From contig NZ_CP168034.1 of NCBI RefSeq assembly GCF_041530365.1, forward strand, positions 682,001-746,000: DNA of 64,000 bases. The letters are read 5' to 3'. The position numbers were made by a program, and so were the translations under genes. The DNA comes from Capnocytophaga sp. ARDL2. Lineage in GTDB: Bacteria > Bacteroidota > Bacteroidia > Flavobacteriales > Flavobacteriaceae. Below, piece after piece: positions 34,350-43,359 of this stretch. How positions within the stretch are numbered: position 1 is the stretch's first letter; every line of letters begins with the position of its first letter. The notes under the pieces are model-generated. The model was not told where the DNA came from and searched no databases. It saw nothing but the letters and a program-made list of their open reading frames with translations.

Positions 34350-35048
34350 TTACAATTCCCCATGGTCGGCAAAGCTATAATAGTCGTTTTGAGTGATGAT
34401 GAGGTGGTCTAAAAGTTTTATTTCTAATTGATTTCCTGCTAAACGGATTTTTTCCGTGAGTTGTTTGTCTTGTAGGCTCGGTTGCAGGGAACCCGAAGGA
34501 TGATTGTGTGCCAAAACAATGGCAACGGCAAGGTGTTCAATAGCTGTTTTAAACAACATGCGTATATCTACGATGGTAGCAGTAAGACCGCCTTTACTCA
34601 GTTGAAATTTATGTACCACTTTGTTGTTGTTATTGAGGCATAAAACCCAAAATTCTTCATGAGGCAGATCGGCAATCAAGGGGTGTAATAGTAGAAAACC
34701 ATCGTTGCTACAAGTGATTTTTTTCAATTCGTTGGTTTCGGAAAGTTTTAGCCTATTTGCCAATTCCAAGGCGGCTATGATAGTAATCGCTTTGGCTTCG
34801 CCTATACCTTTGAATGTTTGCAGTTGTTGCAAACTCTGTTTTTGTAGCAGATGCAATTGATTGTCGTATTTTAGCAAGATGCGTTTACATAGTTCTACTG
34901 CATTTTCCTCCCTACTACCCGAACCAATCAGTATAGCCAATAGTTCAGCATTAGACAAACTCTGTTTGCCTTTGTACAGAAGTTTTTCCCTTGGTTGATC
35001 ATCTTGCGACCAATTTTTTATTGTGTATTTATCTATTTCCATAAGCAA
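34350..35048 (-). CDS. radC: RadC family protein (JAB/MPN domain)
   Basis: This 232-residue protein has N-terminal helix-hairpin-helix-like segments (LSNAELLAILIGSGSREENAVEL and LQTFKGIGEAKAITIIAALELANR) and a C-terminal JAB1/MPN metalloprotease-like domain with AHNHPSGSLQPSLQD and LLDHLIITQNDYYSFADHG. RadC was linked to DNA repair, but that role has been questioned and its biochemical activity is unclear. It faces ftsZ across a shared terminator and runs with the haem genes on the minus strand. Confidence 0.94.
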   Translation of the reverse strand: MLMEIDKYTIKNWSQDDQPREKLLYKGKQSLSNAELLAILIGSGSREENAVELCKRILLKYDNQLHLLQKQSLQQLQTFKGIGEAKAITIIAALELANRLKLSETNELKKITCSNDGFLLLHPLIADLPHEEFWVLCLNNNNKVVHKFQLSKGGLTATIVDIRMLFKTAIEHLAVAIVLAHNHPSGSLQPSLQDKQLTEKIRLAGNQLEIKLLDHLIITQNDYYSFADHGEL

Positions 35049-35089
35049 AAAGTTTCCTCTAAAATAAGAAAAAAATGGATAAAATCTCT

Positions 35090-35749
35090 TTAGATGGACT
35101 TACATTTTTCTAAAACACTTTCCACGGTTGGTATTTCGGAAATAAAAATGTTGTCTGTAATTTCTTGTAATGCTTCAGCAGTTGTCGTGCCTATGCAAAT
35201 TGCTTTGCTGTTTTTTATTTGGTTGTTTTTTAGATAACTGCGAACACCCGAAGGACTGTAAAACAAAACAATTTCAGGGGTAAAATCAATAATGTGTGAA
35301 GTTTCAATGGTTTCGTAAACAGTATATTCTATGAACGAAATTTGATGTAAATTCATCGCATCAGGTAAAGTGTTTCTACGAATATTCCCCGCAAAAAAGG
35401 CAATTTTTTCAATTGAATAGTTATCAATTATTTTTAAAGCCAATTGTTCGGCATAATCAGTATATGCGAGAACATAAAACCCTTCTTTTTCCAAAAGATT
35501 TTTTGTTTTCAATCCAACGCAAATCACGGGAATAGGTTTTAATTCTTCTAAAAAAATGGAATTTAATATACTTTTTACAGCATTTTGTGAAGTAAATAAA
35601 AGTAAAGTAGGTTTTTGTTGAATTTTGAAATTCAGAGAATTCGTAGTGATAAAATCGATAGAGGTAACAGAAAAACCGATTTTTTCTAAAAAATCGGTTT
35701 GCTCTATAGTAAGTTCTTTAGTAGAAAGTATTGTGGGAATATATGACAT
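35090..35749 (-). CDS. hemD: Uroporphyrinogen-III synthase
   Basis: HemD closes and inverts ring D of hydroxymethylbilane to give uroporphyrinogen III. From ATG 35749 the protein has about 219 residues: ILSTKELTIEQTDFLEKIGF at the N-terminus, LLFTSQNAVKSIL, and the C-terminal IVLFYSPSGVRSYLKNNQIKNSKAICIGTTTAEAL. These are HemD fold signatures, although the family is poorly conserved. An upstream start at 35779 is possible but extends into the spacer. It lies 43 bases downstream of hemC, the enzyme making its substrate, which supports the call. Confidence 0.87.
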   Translation of the reverse strand: MSYIPTILSTKELTIEQTDFLEKIGFSVTSIDFITTNSLNFKIQQKPTLLLFTSQNAVKSILNSIFLEELKPIPVICVGLKTKNLLEKEGFYVLAYTDYAEQLALKIIDNYSIEKIAFFAGNIRRNTLPDAMNLHQISFIEYTVYETIETSHIIDFTPEIVLFYSPSGVRSYLKNNQIKNSKAICIGTTTAEALQEITDNIFISEIPTVESVLEKCKSI

Positions 35750-35792
35750 AGATTTAATGTTGGTAAACAACTCAACCACTGCTCTTAAATTT

Positions 35793-36713
35793 TTATTTTT
35801 TCAATTGCTTTCTCAATTCTTTCATCAGTGCATCACCGCCCTTTGATAGTATTTCTTGTGCAGCTTGATATCCCAATTTTTTCCATTCGTTGATCGGAAC
35901 TGTTTTGTCAATGTCAAATCGTTGTTTGCCGTCTGTAGATAGTAAAACGCCTTGCAAACGGATGGTGTCATCTGTTTCGTTGTAGGTTGCTAACGCTCCA
36001 ATCGGTGCGGTACAGCCACCTTCTAATGTGCGGAGAAATTGGCGTTCGATATGTGTAGCGATTTCGGTTTCAATATCGTTGAGTTGTGACAAAGCTTCTA
36101 AAACAAAAGTGTCGTCTGCCATAGCGACCACCATCATCGCTCCTTGTGCAGGTGCTGGAATCATCCAATTCAACGAAAGATGATTTTCTGGTTTCAAATC
36201 GATGCGTTCCAACCCAGCTGCGGCAAAAATAGCTCCGCCCCAGTTGCTTTCTTCCAATTTTTTTAAGCGTGTATTGACATTTCCTCTCAAATCTTCGATA
36301 CTGTGCTGAGGATATTTATTCAACCATTGAGCTTTTCTACGCAATGAACTCGTAGCAATGGTTGCTTCGGTGTTTAAAAAATCGGTGTTGCCTTTGTGAA
36401 TTAACAAGTCAACCGTATTGGCTCTTTTCAATACCGCCGCTTGTACAATACCTTGAGGCAATGCCGTAGGTACATCTTTCATCGAGTGAACAGCAATATC
36501 CACTTTGCCCGACAACATAGCTACATCGAGGGTTTTGGTGAAAATACCCGTGATGCCTAATTCGTACAGAGGTTTGTCGAGCTGAATATCACCGTCAGAT
36601 TTTACAGCTACTATTTCGGTTTGGTATCCTATTTCGTTGAGTTTGTTGGCAACGGTATGGGCTTGCCATAATGCCAATTGACTGTCGCGTGTTCCTATTT
36701 TTATGAGTTTCAT
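35793..36713 (-). CDS. hemC: Porphobilinogen deaminase (hydroxymethylbilane synthase)
   Basis: HemC (306 residues) joins four porphobilinogen units into hydroxymethylbilane. Clear motifs are IGTRDSQLALWQA at the N-terminus, VDIAVHSMKDVPTALPQG near residue 72, SLRRKAQWLNKYP, and EGGCTAPIGALATY, whose cysteine carries the dipyrromethane cofactor. Length is normal. It follows hemA on the minus strand after a 307-base repeat-containing gap and precedes hemD. Confidence 0.96.
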   Translation of the reverse strand: MKLIKIGTRDSQLALWQAHTVANKLNEIGYQTEIVAVKSDGDIQLDKPLYELGITGIFTKTLDVAMLSGKVDIAVHSMKDVPTALPQGIVQAAVLKRANTVDLLIHKGNTDFLNTEATIATSSLRRKAQWLNKYPQHSIEDLRGNVNTRLKKLEESNWGGAIFAAAGLERIDLKPENHLSLNWMIPAPAQGAMMVVAMADDTFVLEALSQLNDIETEIATHIERQFLRTLEGGCTAPIGALATYNETDDTIRLQGVLLSTDGKQRFDIDKTVPINEWKKLGYQAAQEILSKGGDALMKELRKQLKK

Positions 36714-36721
36714 TGTTTTGA

Positions 36722-36994
36722 TTTATAGCCTTACGATAGTAATCGGAAAGGCAATTAGAGATTATAAGATTTAGATCCCGTATCAGACGGATAGGAATTT
36801 GGTTCCTGTATGAAATGAGATAGGATTAATTTTGTGGATTGTTTCAAAAGCCTATGTTTACTTTATAAAGTGTAGCGTCTAAACATAACCACAATGTTAC
36901 ATCTATCGTTTCTATTGTGTCCTATGTGGTTAAATTTTACACAGCCCACTCTTCGAGCACCCTTCTTTTTCCTTCGACTTTGCTCAGGATGACA
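36722..36994. repeat. Repeat-rich spacer between hemA and hemC
   Basis: The gap has no gene. CCTTCGACTTTGCTCAGGAT (36971-36990) plus GACA is a match to a very common interspersed sequence in Bacteroidota, read on the other strand as TGTCATCCTGAGCAAAGTCG. At about 36889-36945 the segment around AACATAACCACAAT...TATGTGGTTAAAT forms inverted arms (AACCACA / TGTGGTT) and resembles another common degenerate repeat. The rest is unremarkable. The gap separates hemA from hemC, so hemC may need its own promoter. Confidence 0.6.
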
Positions 36995-37020
36995 AGATGG
37001 GAATGCGAGAGGTTCATAAA

Positions 37021-38265
37021 CTACTCCAAATGAAAAACTTTTTCAATCCATTCGATGCTTTCTTCCACTTCGGTTTCTTTGTCTTTCAGGTGATTAGCGA
37101 AATGTGTCGTGATTTTTTGAATGATTCTATTTGCAATGATTTCCGCTTGTTCCTCCTGGAAATTATCAATTTTTTTACGTTGATAGTTCAATTCGTTTTG
37201 TTTGATTTCTTCCAATTTCGATTTCAAAGCGTGAATCGTAGGAGCGTATTTTCTTGCCTGTGTCCACGAGATGAATTCACCTTTTATTTCTTCGATGATT
37301 TCCATGGCTTGTGGCACATATTGTTTGCGTTTTTCTAATGTATCGTCGGTGATTTTTGACAATTTATCCAAATGTACCAATTCTACTCCGTCGATTTCCT
37401 CAACATTTTCGTTTACATTTTTCGGAATAGATAAATCTAAAATTAGCAAAGGTTTTTTCAGCGAAAACACCTCTTTGTCAATAGTAGGATTTTGAGCACC
37501 CGTAGCTACAATGAGTACATCTGTATTTTGAATTTCCGCTTGTAATTCGGCATAATCCTTTACAATCAAATTGAATTTTCCTGCAATTTTCAATGCCTTG
37601 TCTTTGGTGCGATTTATCAGAGTAATTTGATTGTTTTTGGTGTGTTTTACGAGGTTTTCACAAGTGTTTCTTCCGATTTTTCCAGTACCGAAAAGCAGGA
37701 TGTTTTTCTTTTGAATATTAGGTACATGGGTCAAAATATATTGCACCGAAGCAAAAGAAACCGAAGTAGCTCCTGTGCTGATTTCTGTTTCGTTTTTGAT
37801 ACGTTTGCTGGCTTGAATCACCGAATTGACCAATCGCTCGAAGTAATTGTTGGTTAGTCCTTTTTCTTTAGCAGCCAAAAAGCCATTTTTTACTTGAGCA
37901 ATGATTTCAAAATCACCTAAAATCTGGCTGTCCATACCTGTTCCTACCTTGAATAAATGAGAAACAGCATCGTTGTTTTTGTGTACATACGCCACTTTTT
38001 GAAAGTCTTCAATCGTACCATTACTGTGTTTGCACAACAAGTTGATCAACTGAAAAGGATGCTCGGCAAAACCATACAATTCCGTACGGTTGCAGGTAGA
38101 AATCGCAATCATTGATTCGATACTTTCAAATTTTGCGTCGTCGAGTAGATGGTTTTTCGCCTCTTCAGACAAGCTAAATTTTCCGCGTGTTTCGGCATCG
38201 GCTTTCTTATAACTAAGTCCAACGGCGTAAAAATGTTTGTGCTTTCCTTTGTAATGAAACTCCAT
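37021..38265 (-). CDS. hemA: Glutamyl-tRNA reductase
   Basis: HemA (414 residues) reduces glutamyl-tRNA to glutamate-1-semialdehyde, the entry step of the C5 haem pathway. The catalytic cysteine lies in ISTCNRTELYG near residue 58. GTGMDSQILGDFEIIAQVK, the NADPH-binding LFGTGKIGRNTCENL and the C-terminal dimerisation helices are present. It is the first gene of the minus-strand haem group and is divergent from an AraC-type regulator gene. Confidence 0.96.
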   Translation of the reverse strand: MEFHYKGKHKHFYAVGLSYKKADAETRGKFSLSEEAKNHLLDDAKFESIESMIAISTCNRTELYGFAEHPFQLINLLCKHSNGTIEDFQKVAYVHKNNDAVSHLFKVGTGMDSQILGDFEIIAQVKNGFLAAKEKGLTNNYFERLVNSVIQASKRIKNETEISTGATSVSFASVQYILTHVPNIQKKNILLFGTGKIGRNTCENLVKHTKNNQITLINRTKDKALKIAGKFNLIVKDYAELQAEIQNTDVLIVATGAQNPTIDKEVFSLKKPLLILDLSIPKNVNENVEEIDGVELVHLDKLSKITDDTLEKRKQYVPQAMEIIEEIKGEFISWTQARKYAPTIHALKSKLEEIKQNELNYQRKKIDNFQEEQAEIIANRIIQKITTHFANHLKDKETEVEESIEWIEKVFHLE

Positions 38266-38292
38266 AATGTGAATACTTCAAATAAAACAGTA

Positions 38293-38300
38293 CAAAATTA
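38293..38300 (-). promoter_or_regulatory. -7 element for hemA
   Basis: The minus strand reads TAATTTTG (TAnnTTTG), 27 bases upstream of the hemA ATG. Confidence 0.55.
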
Positions 38301-38395
38301 CAGTCTATTTTTGGATAAAAATAACGCTCAAAGGACTATAAATGTCTCTCAAAAATTTTTTCCGGTATTATGATAGATTATTTGATAAAACTTAT

Positions 38396-38403
38396 TATAT
38401 TTG
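38396..38403 (+). promoter_or_regulatory. -7 element for the AraC-type gene
   Basis: TATATTTG, exact match, lies 95 bases before the chosen ATG at 38499. The divergent spacer with hemA could hold shared control sites, but no operator was recognised. Confidence 0.5.
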
Positions 38404-38498
38404 TGGAAGTTATATGATTTTCACAAAGTAAATTTATAGATAATCTAAATTAAATTTATTAATAAAAAATTATATATAAATTGCAAAAAAATAACGCT

Positions 38499-39359
38499 AT
38501 GAGTTCGATACAAGATATTATATTAGAAGACGATTTTATTTGTTGGCGATTTGTAAATAATTCACAAAATCAACAAGTTATAGAAAGAGAATTCCACAGT
38601 GGGATTATACAATTTCACTTTTTGCTCAAGGGAAAAGCGGTGTTTTTGTTCAACAAAGGGGCTTATGAAATGCCATTGACAGAGGAGAACAATCTTACTC
38701 TCTACAATCCTCAGAAAAATCTATCGTTACATACACAATTAGCTCCAGAATCATGGTTGATTTCTATTGCGATTTCGGTCAATAAATTTCATGCGTTGTT
38801 TTCTACCGAGGCAGAGTTTATTCCGTTTTTGTCGAAAGGTGCGATTGATAGAAAGCATTATGCGATACAACCTATTACGCCGTCGATGTCGGTGGTTTTG
38901 TATCAGATTTTGAATTTCAATTTGCATCCGTCGGTAAAGAAATTGTACCATAGAGCCAAGGTGTATGAATTGATGAGTTTGCTGTTCAATAAACCCGAAG
39001 ATACCGACGACGAAAGCTGTCCGTTCAAAGCAGATGGAGAGGAAACCATGCGTATTCAACAAGCAAAAGATTATTTGATAAAAAATATGCACGAACCGCC
39101 AACTTTGCAAGAGTTGGCAGATAAAGTTGGTCTAAATATCAAGAAGTTAAAGCAAGGGTTTAAGCAATTGTATGGCGACACAGCCTATGGATTTTTGTTT
39201 GATTACAAAATGGAATACGCTCGTCGTTTGCTAGATAGTGGAGCTTATAATGTAAACGAAGTGGGAATAAAAATCGGATATAGCACCGCAAGCCATTTTA
39301 TTGCAGCTTTTAAAAAGAAATTTGGCACGACTCCAAAAAAATATTTAATGAAAGGGTAG
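38499..39359 (+). CDS. AraC family transcriptional regulator
   Basis: The protein has 286 residues from ATG 38499; a TTG at 38481 would add six residues but is less likely. The N-terminal half is a cupin-like sensing region (FHSGIIQFHFLLKGKAVFLF). The C-terminal 95 residues are the AraC double helix-turn-helix: AKDYLIKNMHEPPTLQELADKVG and YKMEYARRLLDSGAYNVNEVGIKIGYSTASHFIAAFKKKFGTTPKKY. It is divergent from hemA. Related regulators next to hemA are seen in other flavobacteria, so a role in haem or iron control is plausible but inferred. Confidence 0.93.
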   Translation: MSSIQDIILEDDFICWRFVNNSQNQQVIEREFHSGIIQFHFLLKGKAVFLFNKGAYEMPLTEENNLTLYNPQKNLSLHTQLAPESWLISIAISVNKFHALFSTEAEFIPFLSKGAIDRKHYAIQPITPSMSVVLYQILNFNLHPSVKKLYHRAKVYELMSLLFNKPEDTDDESCPFKADGEETMRIQQAKDYLIKNMHEPPTLQELADKVGLNIKKLKQGFKQLYGDTAYGFLFDYKMEYARRLLDSGAYNVNEVGIKIGYSTASHFIAAFKKKFGTTPKKYLMKG

Positions 39360-39438
39360 GGGAATTATTCCTGTTTTAGCATTTCAATAAACCAAATATT
39401 TTTAGTACCTTTACCAATTAAAGTTTATACATAAAATA

Positions 39439-40440
39439 ATGAGCACAGATAAAGAAGCCAAATTGAAAGCTTTACAAACGACTTTAGAAAAATTGGACAA
39501 AGCGTTTGGAAAAGGAACCGTGATGAAATTGGGAGACAAAGCAGTTGAGGAAATCGAAGTAATCCCTTCGGGTTCGTTGGGAATCGACTTAGCTTTGGGA
39601 GTAATGGGGTATCCAAAAGGAAGAATTATTGAGATTTTTGGGCCTGAATCTTCGGGTAAAACCACACTAACTTTGCATGCAATTGCCGAGTGCCAGAAAG
39701 CAGGTGGTATCGCTGCTTTTATTGATGCGGAACACGCTTTTGATCGTTTTTATGCAGAAAAATTGGGTGTAAACATCGATGAATTGATTATTTCTCAGCC
39801 CGACCACGGTGAACAAGCCTTAGAAATTACTGAAAACTTGATTCGTTCGGGAGCTGTAGATATGGTCGTAGTGGATTCGGTGGCAGCATTGACTCCAAAA
39901 AGCGAAATCGACGGAGATATGGGAGATTCTAAAATGGGCTTACACGCTCGTTTGATGTCTCAAGCCTTGAGAAAATTGACAGGTACGATTTCAAAAACAA
40001 ATTGTACGGTGTTTTTTATCAACCAGTTGCGTGATAAAATTGGAGTAATGTTTGGAAGTCCAGAAACGACAACTGGAGGTAATGCGTTGAAATTCTATGC
40101 TTCGGTGCGTTTAGATATTCGCAAATCTACTCAAATCAAAGATGGTGAGCATGTTATCGGAAATAGAACGAAAGTAAAAATCGTAAAAAACAAAGTAGCA
40201 CCTCCATTCCGCACAGCCGAGTTTGATGTAATGTACGGCGAAGGTATTTCAAAAACTGGTGAAATCCTCGATATGGCGGTAGAATACGATATCGTGAAAA
40301 AATCGGGGTCTTGGTTTAGCTACGGAGACACAAAATTGGGTCAAGGTAGAGATGCTGTAAAAGGCGTAATCAAAGACAATCCAGAATTACAAGATGAACT
40401 AGAAAACCTAATCAAAGAACGATTGAAAGAGGAACAATAA
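39439..40440 (+). CDS. recA: Recombinase A
   Basis: RecA (333 residues) forms filaments on single-stranded DNA and drives strand exchange and the SOS response. The Walker A loop is GPESSGKT (68-75), followed by [18 protein letters not shown], the Walker B region [16 protein letters not shown], and loop 2 around [44 protein letters not shown] differs from the frequent AEHALD form but keeps the key residues. TACCTTTA at 39416-39423 is a near -7 element close to the ATG. No LexA-type box was recognised. Confidence 0.97.
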   Translation: MSTDKEAKLKALQTTLEKLDKAFGKGTVMKLGDKAVEEIEVIPSGSLGIDLALGVMGYPKGRIIEIFGPESSGKTTLTLHAIAECQKAGGIAAFIDAEHAFDRFYAEKLGVNIDELIISQPDHGEQALEITENLIRSGAVDMVVVDSVAALTPKSEIDGDMGDSKMGLHARLMSQALRKLTGTISKTNCTVFFINQLRDKIGVMFGSPETTTGGNALKFYASVRLDIRKSTQIKDGEHVIGNRTKVKIVKNKVAPPFRTAEFDVMYGEGISKTGEILDMAVEYDIVKKSGSWFSYGDTKLGQGRDAVKGVIKDNPELQDELENLIKERLKEEQ

Positions 40441-40467
40441 AAAAATGAGGCATTCGCCTCATTTTTT
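40441..40467. terminator. Terminator after recA
   Basis: AAAAATGAGGC (40441-40451) pairs with GCCTCATTTTT around ATTC, with T tracts on the plus strand and A on the other side. It can also serve the minus-strand gltX transcript. Confidence 0.92.
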
Positions 40468-40475
40468 TATTCTAT

Positions 40476-40651
40476 CTATTTCTTCCTTGGTTTAAAAACA
40501 ATCGACATCCAATATCCAGCACCTAAAGAACTTAGAATTTTTATGGCAATTGTACTAAAACTTTGCTCAAACACTTCAAGCGTATTGGGAAACTAAATCC
40601 TATAAAGAAAAAGCATCCAAAAAGCAATGTGAAATAGATTTTGTGTTTCAT
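40476..40651 (-). pseudogene. Small membrane protein gene coupled to gltX, frameshifted
   Basis: The gltX stop TAA overlaps an ATG at 40651 (TAATG). The frame reads MKHKIYFTLLFGCFFFIGFS, a membrane helix, then breaks near the TTTCCC run. The +1 frame continues FPNTLEVFEQSFSTIAIKI and ends GYWMSIVFKPRKK at TAG 40476, with a second hydrophobic stretch. Joined, they would encode about 58 residues with two helices. Without the shift the protein stops at 36 residues. Function unknown; it may be a real decay or a one-base sequence error. Confidence 0.55.
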
Positions 40652-42165
40652 TATTGTACTTTTTCAATAGCTTTTTTAATGCGGTTTACCGTTTCTTCTT
40701 TTCCTAATAATGCAATGATTTCAAACAAATCAGGCCCTTTCATTTCTCCAACCAAGGCTACTCGCAAAGGTTGCATCACTTTCCCCATGCCAATTCCTTG
40801 TTCGCTAATCCACGATTTTACCGTGCTTTCGATTATTGTTGGTAAAAATTCTGCTACGCCTTCTATCAACGAAGCAACAATTTGCAACCATGTTTTGGTG
40901 TCTTCTGTCCAATTTTTCGTTGCTTTTTCGTCGTACGAAGTTGGTGCTACAAAGAAATAATCAGTCAATCCATACAATTCGGTTGCGAAATTGGCTCTGT
41001 CTTTTACCAATCCAACGATTTTTTCAATGGTTTCATCAGGTGCAGAAATGCCATTTTTCTGTAAATCAGCTTTTAAATATGTAGCCAATTCACCATTTGA
41101 TTTTTGCAATAAATATTGATGATTGAACCATTCGTTCTTCTTAGGATCAAATTTTGCCCCAGATTTATTGATACGAGATAAATCAAATTTCTTGCACAAT
41201 TCTTCCAAAGAATAAATTTCTTGCTCTGTACCGTCGTTCCATCCCAACAATGCCAAAAAGTTTACCACTGCTTCTGGGAAATATCCTTGCTCACGGTATC
41301 CCATTGAGGTTCCTCCTTCTTCGTTTTTCCATTCTAATGGAAATACCGGGAATCCCATTTTATCACCATCTCTTTTTGACAATTTTCCGTTTCCTATGGG
41401 TTTTAAAATCAATGGTAAATGTGCAAATTGTGGTGCTTCCCAATCAAAAGCACGATACAATAAATAGTGCAATGGCAACGACGGCAACCATTCTTCCCCA
41501 CGGATTACATGCGAAGTTTGTTGCAAATGGTCGTCCACGATGTTTGCCAAGTGATAAGTAGGCATTCCGTCTGATTTAAACAACACTTTATCGTCCAACA
41601 AAGTCGTATCGAATGTTACCTCTCCACGAATCATATCTGTGATCGTCAATTTTTCGTTTAAAGGCATTTTAAAACGAATCACAAACGGATGATTTTCGTT
41701 CAATCTCTTTTCAACTTCTTCCGGCAAAAATGTCAATGAATTTTCCAATTCTCCACGAGTGGTGTGATTGTAAATAAACGATTGACCGTTGGCTTCGCAA
41801 GATTTTCTTTTTTCGTCCAAAGATTCGGCTGTGTCAAAAGCGTAATAGGCTGCACCTTTTGCAATCAATTCCATTGCAAAATCTTTGTATAAATGTTTGC
41901 GATCGCTTTGTTTGTAAGGTCCAAATTTTTCGTTTACTCCAATGGTTTCATCTGGTTGAATTCCCAACCATTTCAATGCTTCGAAAATATACTCTTCAGC
42001 ACCTGGCACAAAACGCGTTTGGTCGGTATCTTCTACTCGTAAATAAAAAGTACCGTTATTTTTTTTCGCAAACAAATAATTGAACAAGGCAGTGCGTACA
42101 CCACCGATATGTAAAGGTCCTGTCGGACTTGGAGCAAAACGTACTCTTACTGGTTTTGTTGACAT
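40651..42165 (-). CDS. gltX: Glutamyl-tRNA synthetase
   Basis: GltX (504 residues) charges tRNA-Glu and so also feeds HemA, encoded nearby. The class I signature is PSPTGPLHIGGVRTALFNYL (HIGG at 19-22) and the KMSKS variant is GKLSKRDGDKMGF. The anticodon-binding C-terminal domain is complete. It begins 8 bases downstream of asd on the minus strand, and its stop overlaps the start of a small membrane-protein frame. Confidence 0.96.
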   Translation of the reverse strand: MSTKPVRVRFAPSPTGPLHIGGVRTALFNYLFAKKNNGTFYLRVEDTDQTRFVPGAEEYIFEALKWLGIQPDETIGVNEKFGPYKQSDRKHLYKDFAMELIAKGAAYYAFDTAESLDEKRKSCEANGQSFIYNHTTRGELENSLTFLPEEVEKRLNENHPFVIRFKMPLNEKLTITDMIRGEVTFDTTLLDDKVLFKSDGMPTYHLANIVDDHLQQTSHVIRGEEWLPSLPLHYLLYRAFDWEAPQFAHLPLILKPIGNGKLSKRDGDKMGFPVFPLEWKNEEGGTSMGYREQGYFPEAVVNFLALLGWNDGTEQEIYSLEELCKKFDLSRINKSGAKFDPKKNEWFNHQYLLQKSNGELATYLKADLQKNGISAPDETIEKIVGLVKDRANFATELYGLTDYFFVAPTSYDEKATKNWTEDTKTWLQIVASLIEGVAEFLPTIIESTVKSWISEQGIGMGKVMQPLRVALVGEMKGPDLFEIIALLGKEETVNRIKKAIEKVQ

Positions 42166-42172
42166 TTTTGAT

Positions 42173-43162
42173 TTAGATTAATTGATTATTGATGATGTAT
42201 TCTGCAATTTGAATGGTATTGGTTGCTGCACCTTTACGCAAATTGTCGGTTACAATCCACAGATTGAGTGCTTTTTCACGAGTTTCATCTTTGCGAATAC
42301 GCCCTACAAATACTTCGTTTTTGTCTTTGGCATACAACGGCATAGGATAGGTAAGAGTGTCGAGATTGTCTTGCACCACCACCCCCGGAGTTTCTTTCAA
42401 AATCGCACGAACTTGCTGTAAATCAAATTCGTTTTCAAACTCTATGTTTACCGCCTCGCTGTGTCCGCCCATTACTGGGATACGCACTGCAGTAGCCGAA
42501 ACCAACACTTTTTCATCTCCTAAGATTTTTTTGGTTTCGTTCGTAAGTTTCATTTCCTCTTTGGTGTAGCCGTTTTCGAGGAAAACATCGCAATGAGGAA
42601 TCGCATTTTGATGGATTTGGTAGTGATACGCCATTTCGCCTTTCACACCTTTACTTTCGTTTTCCAATTGTTTCACGGCTTTTACACCTGTTCCCGTAAT
42701 CGATTGATAAGTAGAAACAATCACGCGTTTGATGTTGTATTTTTTATGTAAAGGAGCCAAAATCATCACCAATTGAATAGTAGAACAATTGGGATTTGCA
42801 ATGATTTTATCTTCTTTAGTCAATACATAAGCGTTGATTTCAGGCACGACCAATTTTTTAGTCGGATCCATACGCCACGCCGAAGAATTGTCGATAACTA
42901 CTGTACCCACTTCGGCAAATTTAGGAGCCCATTCGAGCGAAGTATCACCACCCGCTGAAAACAAAGCAATTTCGGGTTTTAGTTCCACTGCTTGTTGCAG
43001 ACTTACTACTTTATAATTTTTGTCTTTGTATGTAATTTCTTTTCCTACCGACTTTTCCGAAGCCACAGGAATCAATTCAGTCAATGGAAAGTTGCGTTCA
43101 GCCAACACGCGTAGCATCACTTCACCCACCATACCTGTAGCACCAACAACAGCTACTTTCAT
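42173..43162 (-). CDS. asd: Aspartate-semialdehyde dehydrogenase
   Basis: Asd (329 residues) reduces aspartyl phosphate to the semialdehyde leading to lysine, meso-diaminopimelate, threonine and methionine; meso-DAP is the substrate of the local MurE. Motifs: VVGATGMVGEVMLRVL at the N-terminus, the catalytic Cys 126 in NPNCSTIQ, and MGGHSEAVNIEFENEF with the active histidine. It is co-directional with gltX, 8 bases apart, and has a -7 element upstream. Confidence 0.96.
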   Translation of the reverse strand: MKVAVVGATGMVGEVMLRVLAERNFPLTELIPVASEKSVGKEITYKDKNYKVVSLQQAVELKPEIALFSAGGDTSLEWAPKFAEVGTVVIDNSSAWRMDPTKKLVVPEINAYVLTKEDKIIANPNCSTIQLVMILAPLHKKYNIKRVIVSTYQSITGTGVKAVKQLENESKGVKGEMAYHYQIHQNAIPHCDVFLENGYTKEEMKLTNETKKILGDEKVLVSATAVRIPVMGGHSEAVNIEFENEFDLQQVRAILKETPGVVVQDNLDTLTYPMPLYAKDKNEVFVGRIRKDETREKALNLWIVTDNLRKGAATNTIQIAEYIINNQLI

Positions 43163-43190
43163 ATTTTTTTATGTTTGATTAATTTTTGTA

Positions 43191-43198
43191 CAAAGATA
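43191..43198 (-). promoter_or_regulatory. -7 element for asd
   Basis: The minus strand reads TATCTTTG, exact TAnnTTTG, 28 bases upstream of the asd ATG. Confidence 0.6.
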
Positions 43199-43282
43199 GG
43201 GAAAAATAGTATTAAGTATTAAGTACAAAGTATTACGAGGGGGATAATTGAAAAAAGTAAAAAAGTTGTAATATACAAAACA

Positions 43283-43309
43283 CGAGACTGTCTTATTCGG
43301 ACAGCCTCG
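43283..43309. terminator. Hairpin near the left end of the IS
   Basis: CGAGACTGTC (43283-43292) pairs with GACAGCCTCG (43300-43309), with one mismatch. It is probably the original terminator of the minus-strand gene pair at 44371-45335, now separated from it by the insertion sequence. The T tract is weak. Confidence 0.5.
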
Positions 43310-43359
43310 GTTATTTAATTTAAATCGTCTTCTAAAATTTCAAAAACATACTTGTTATA

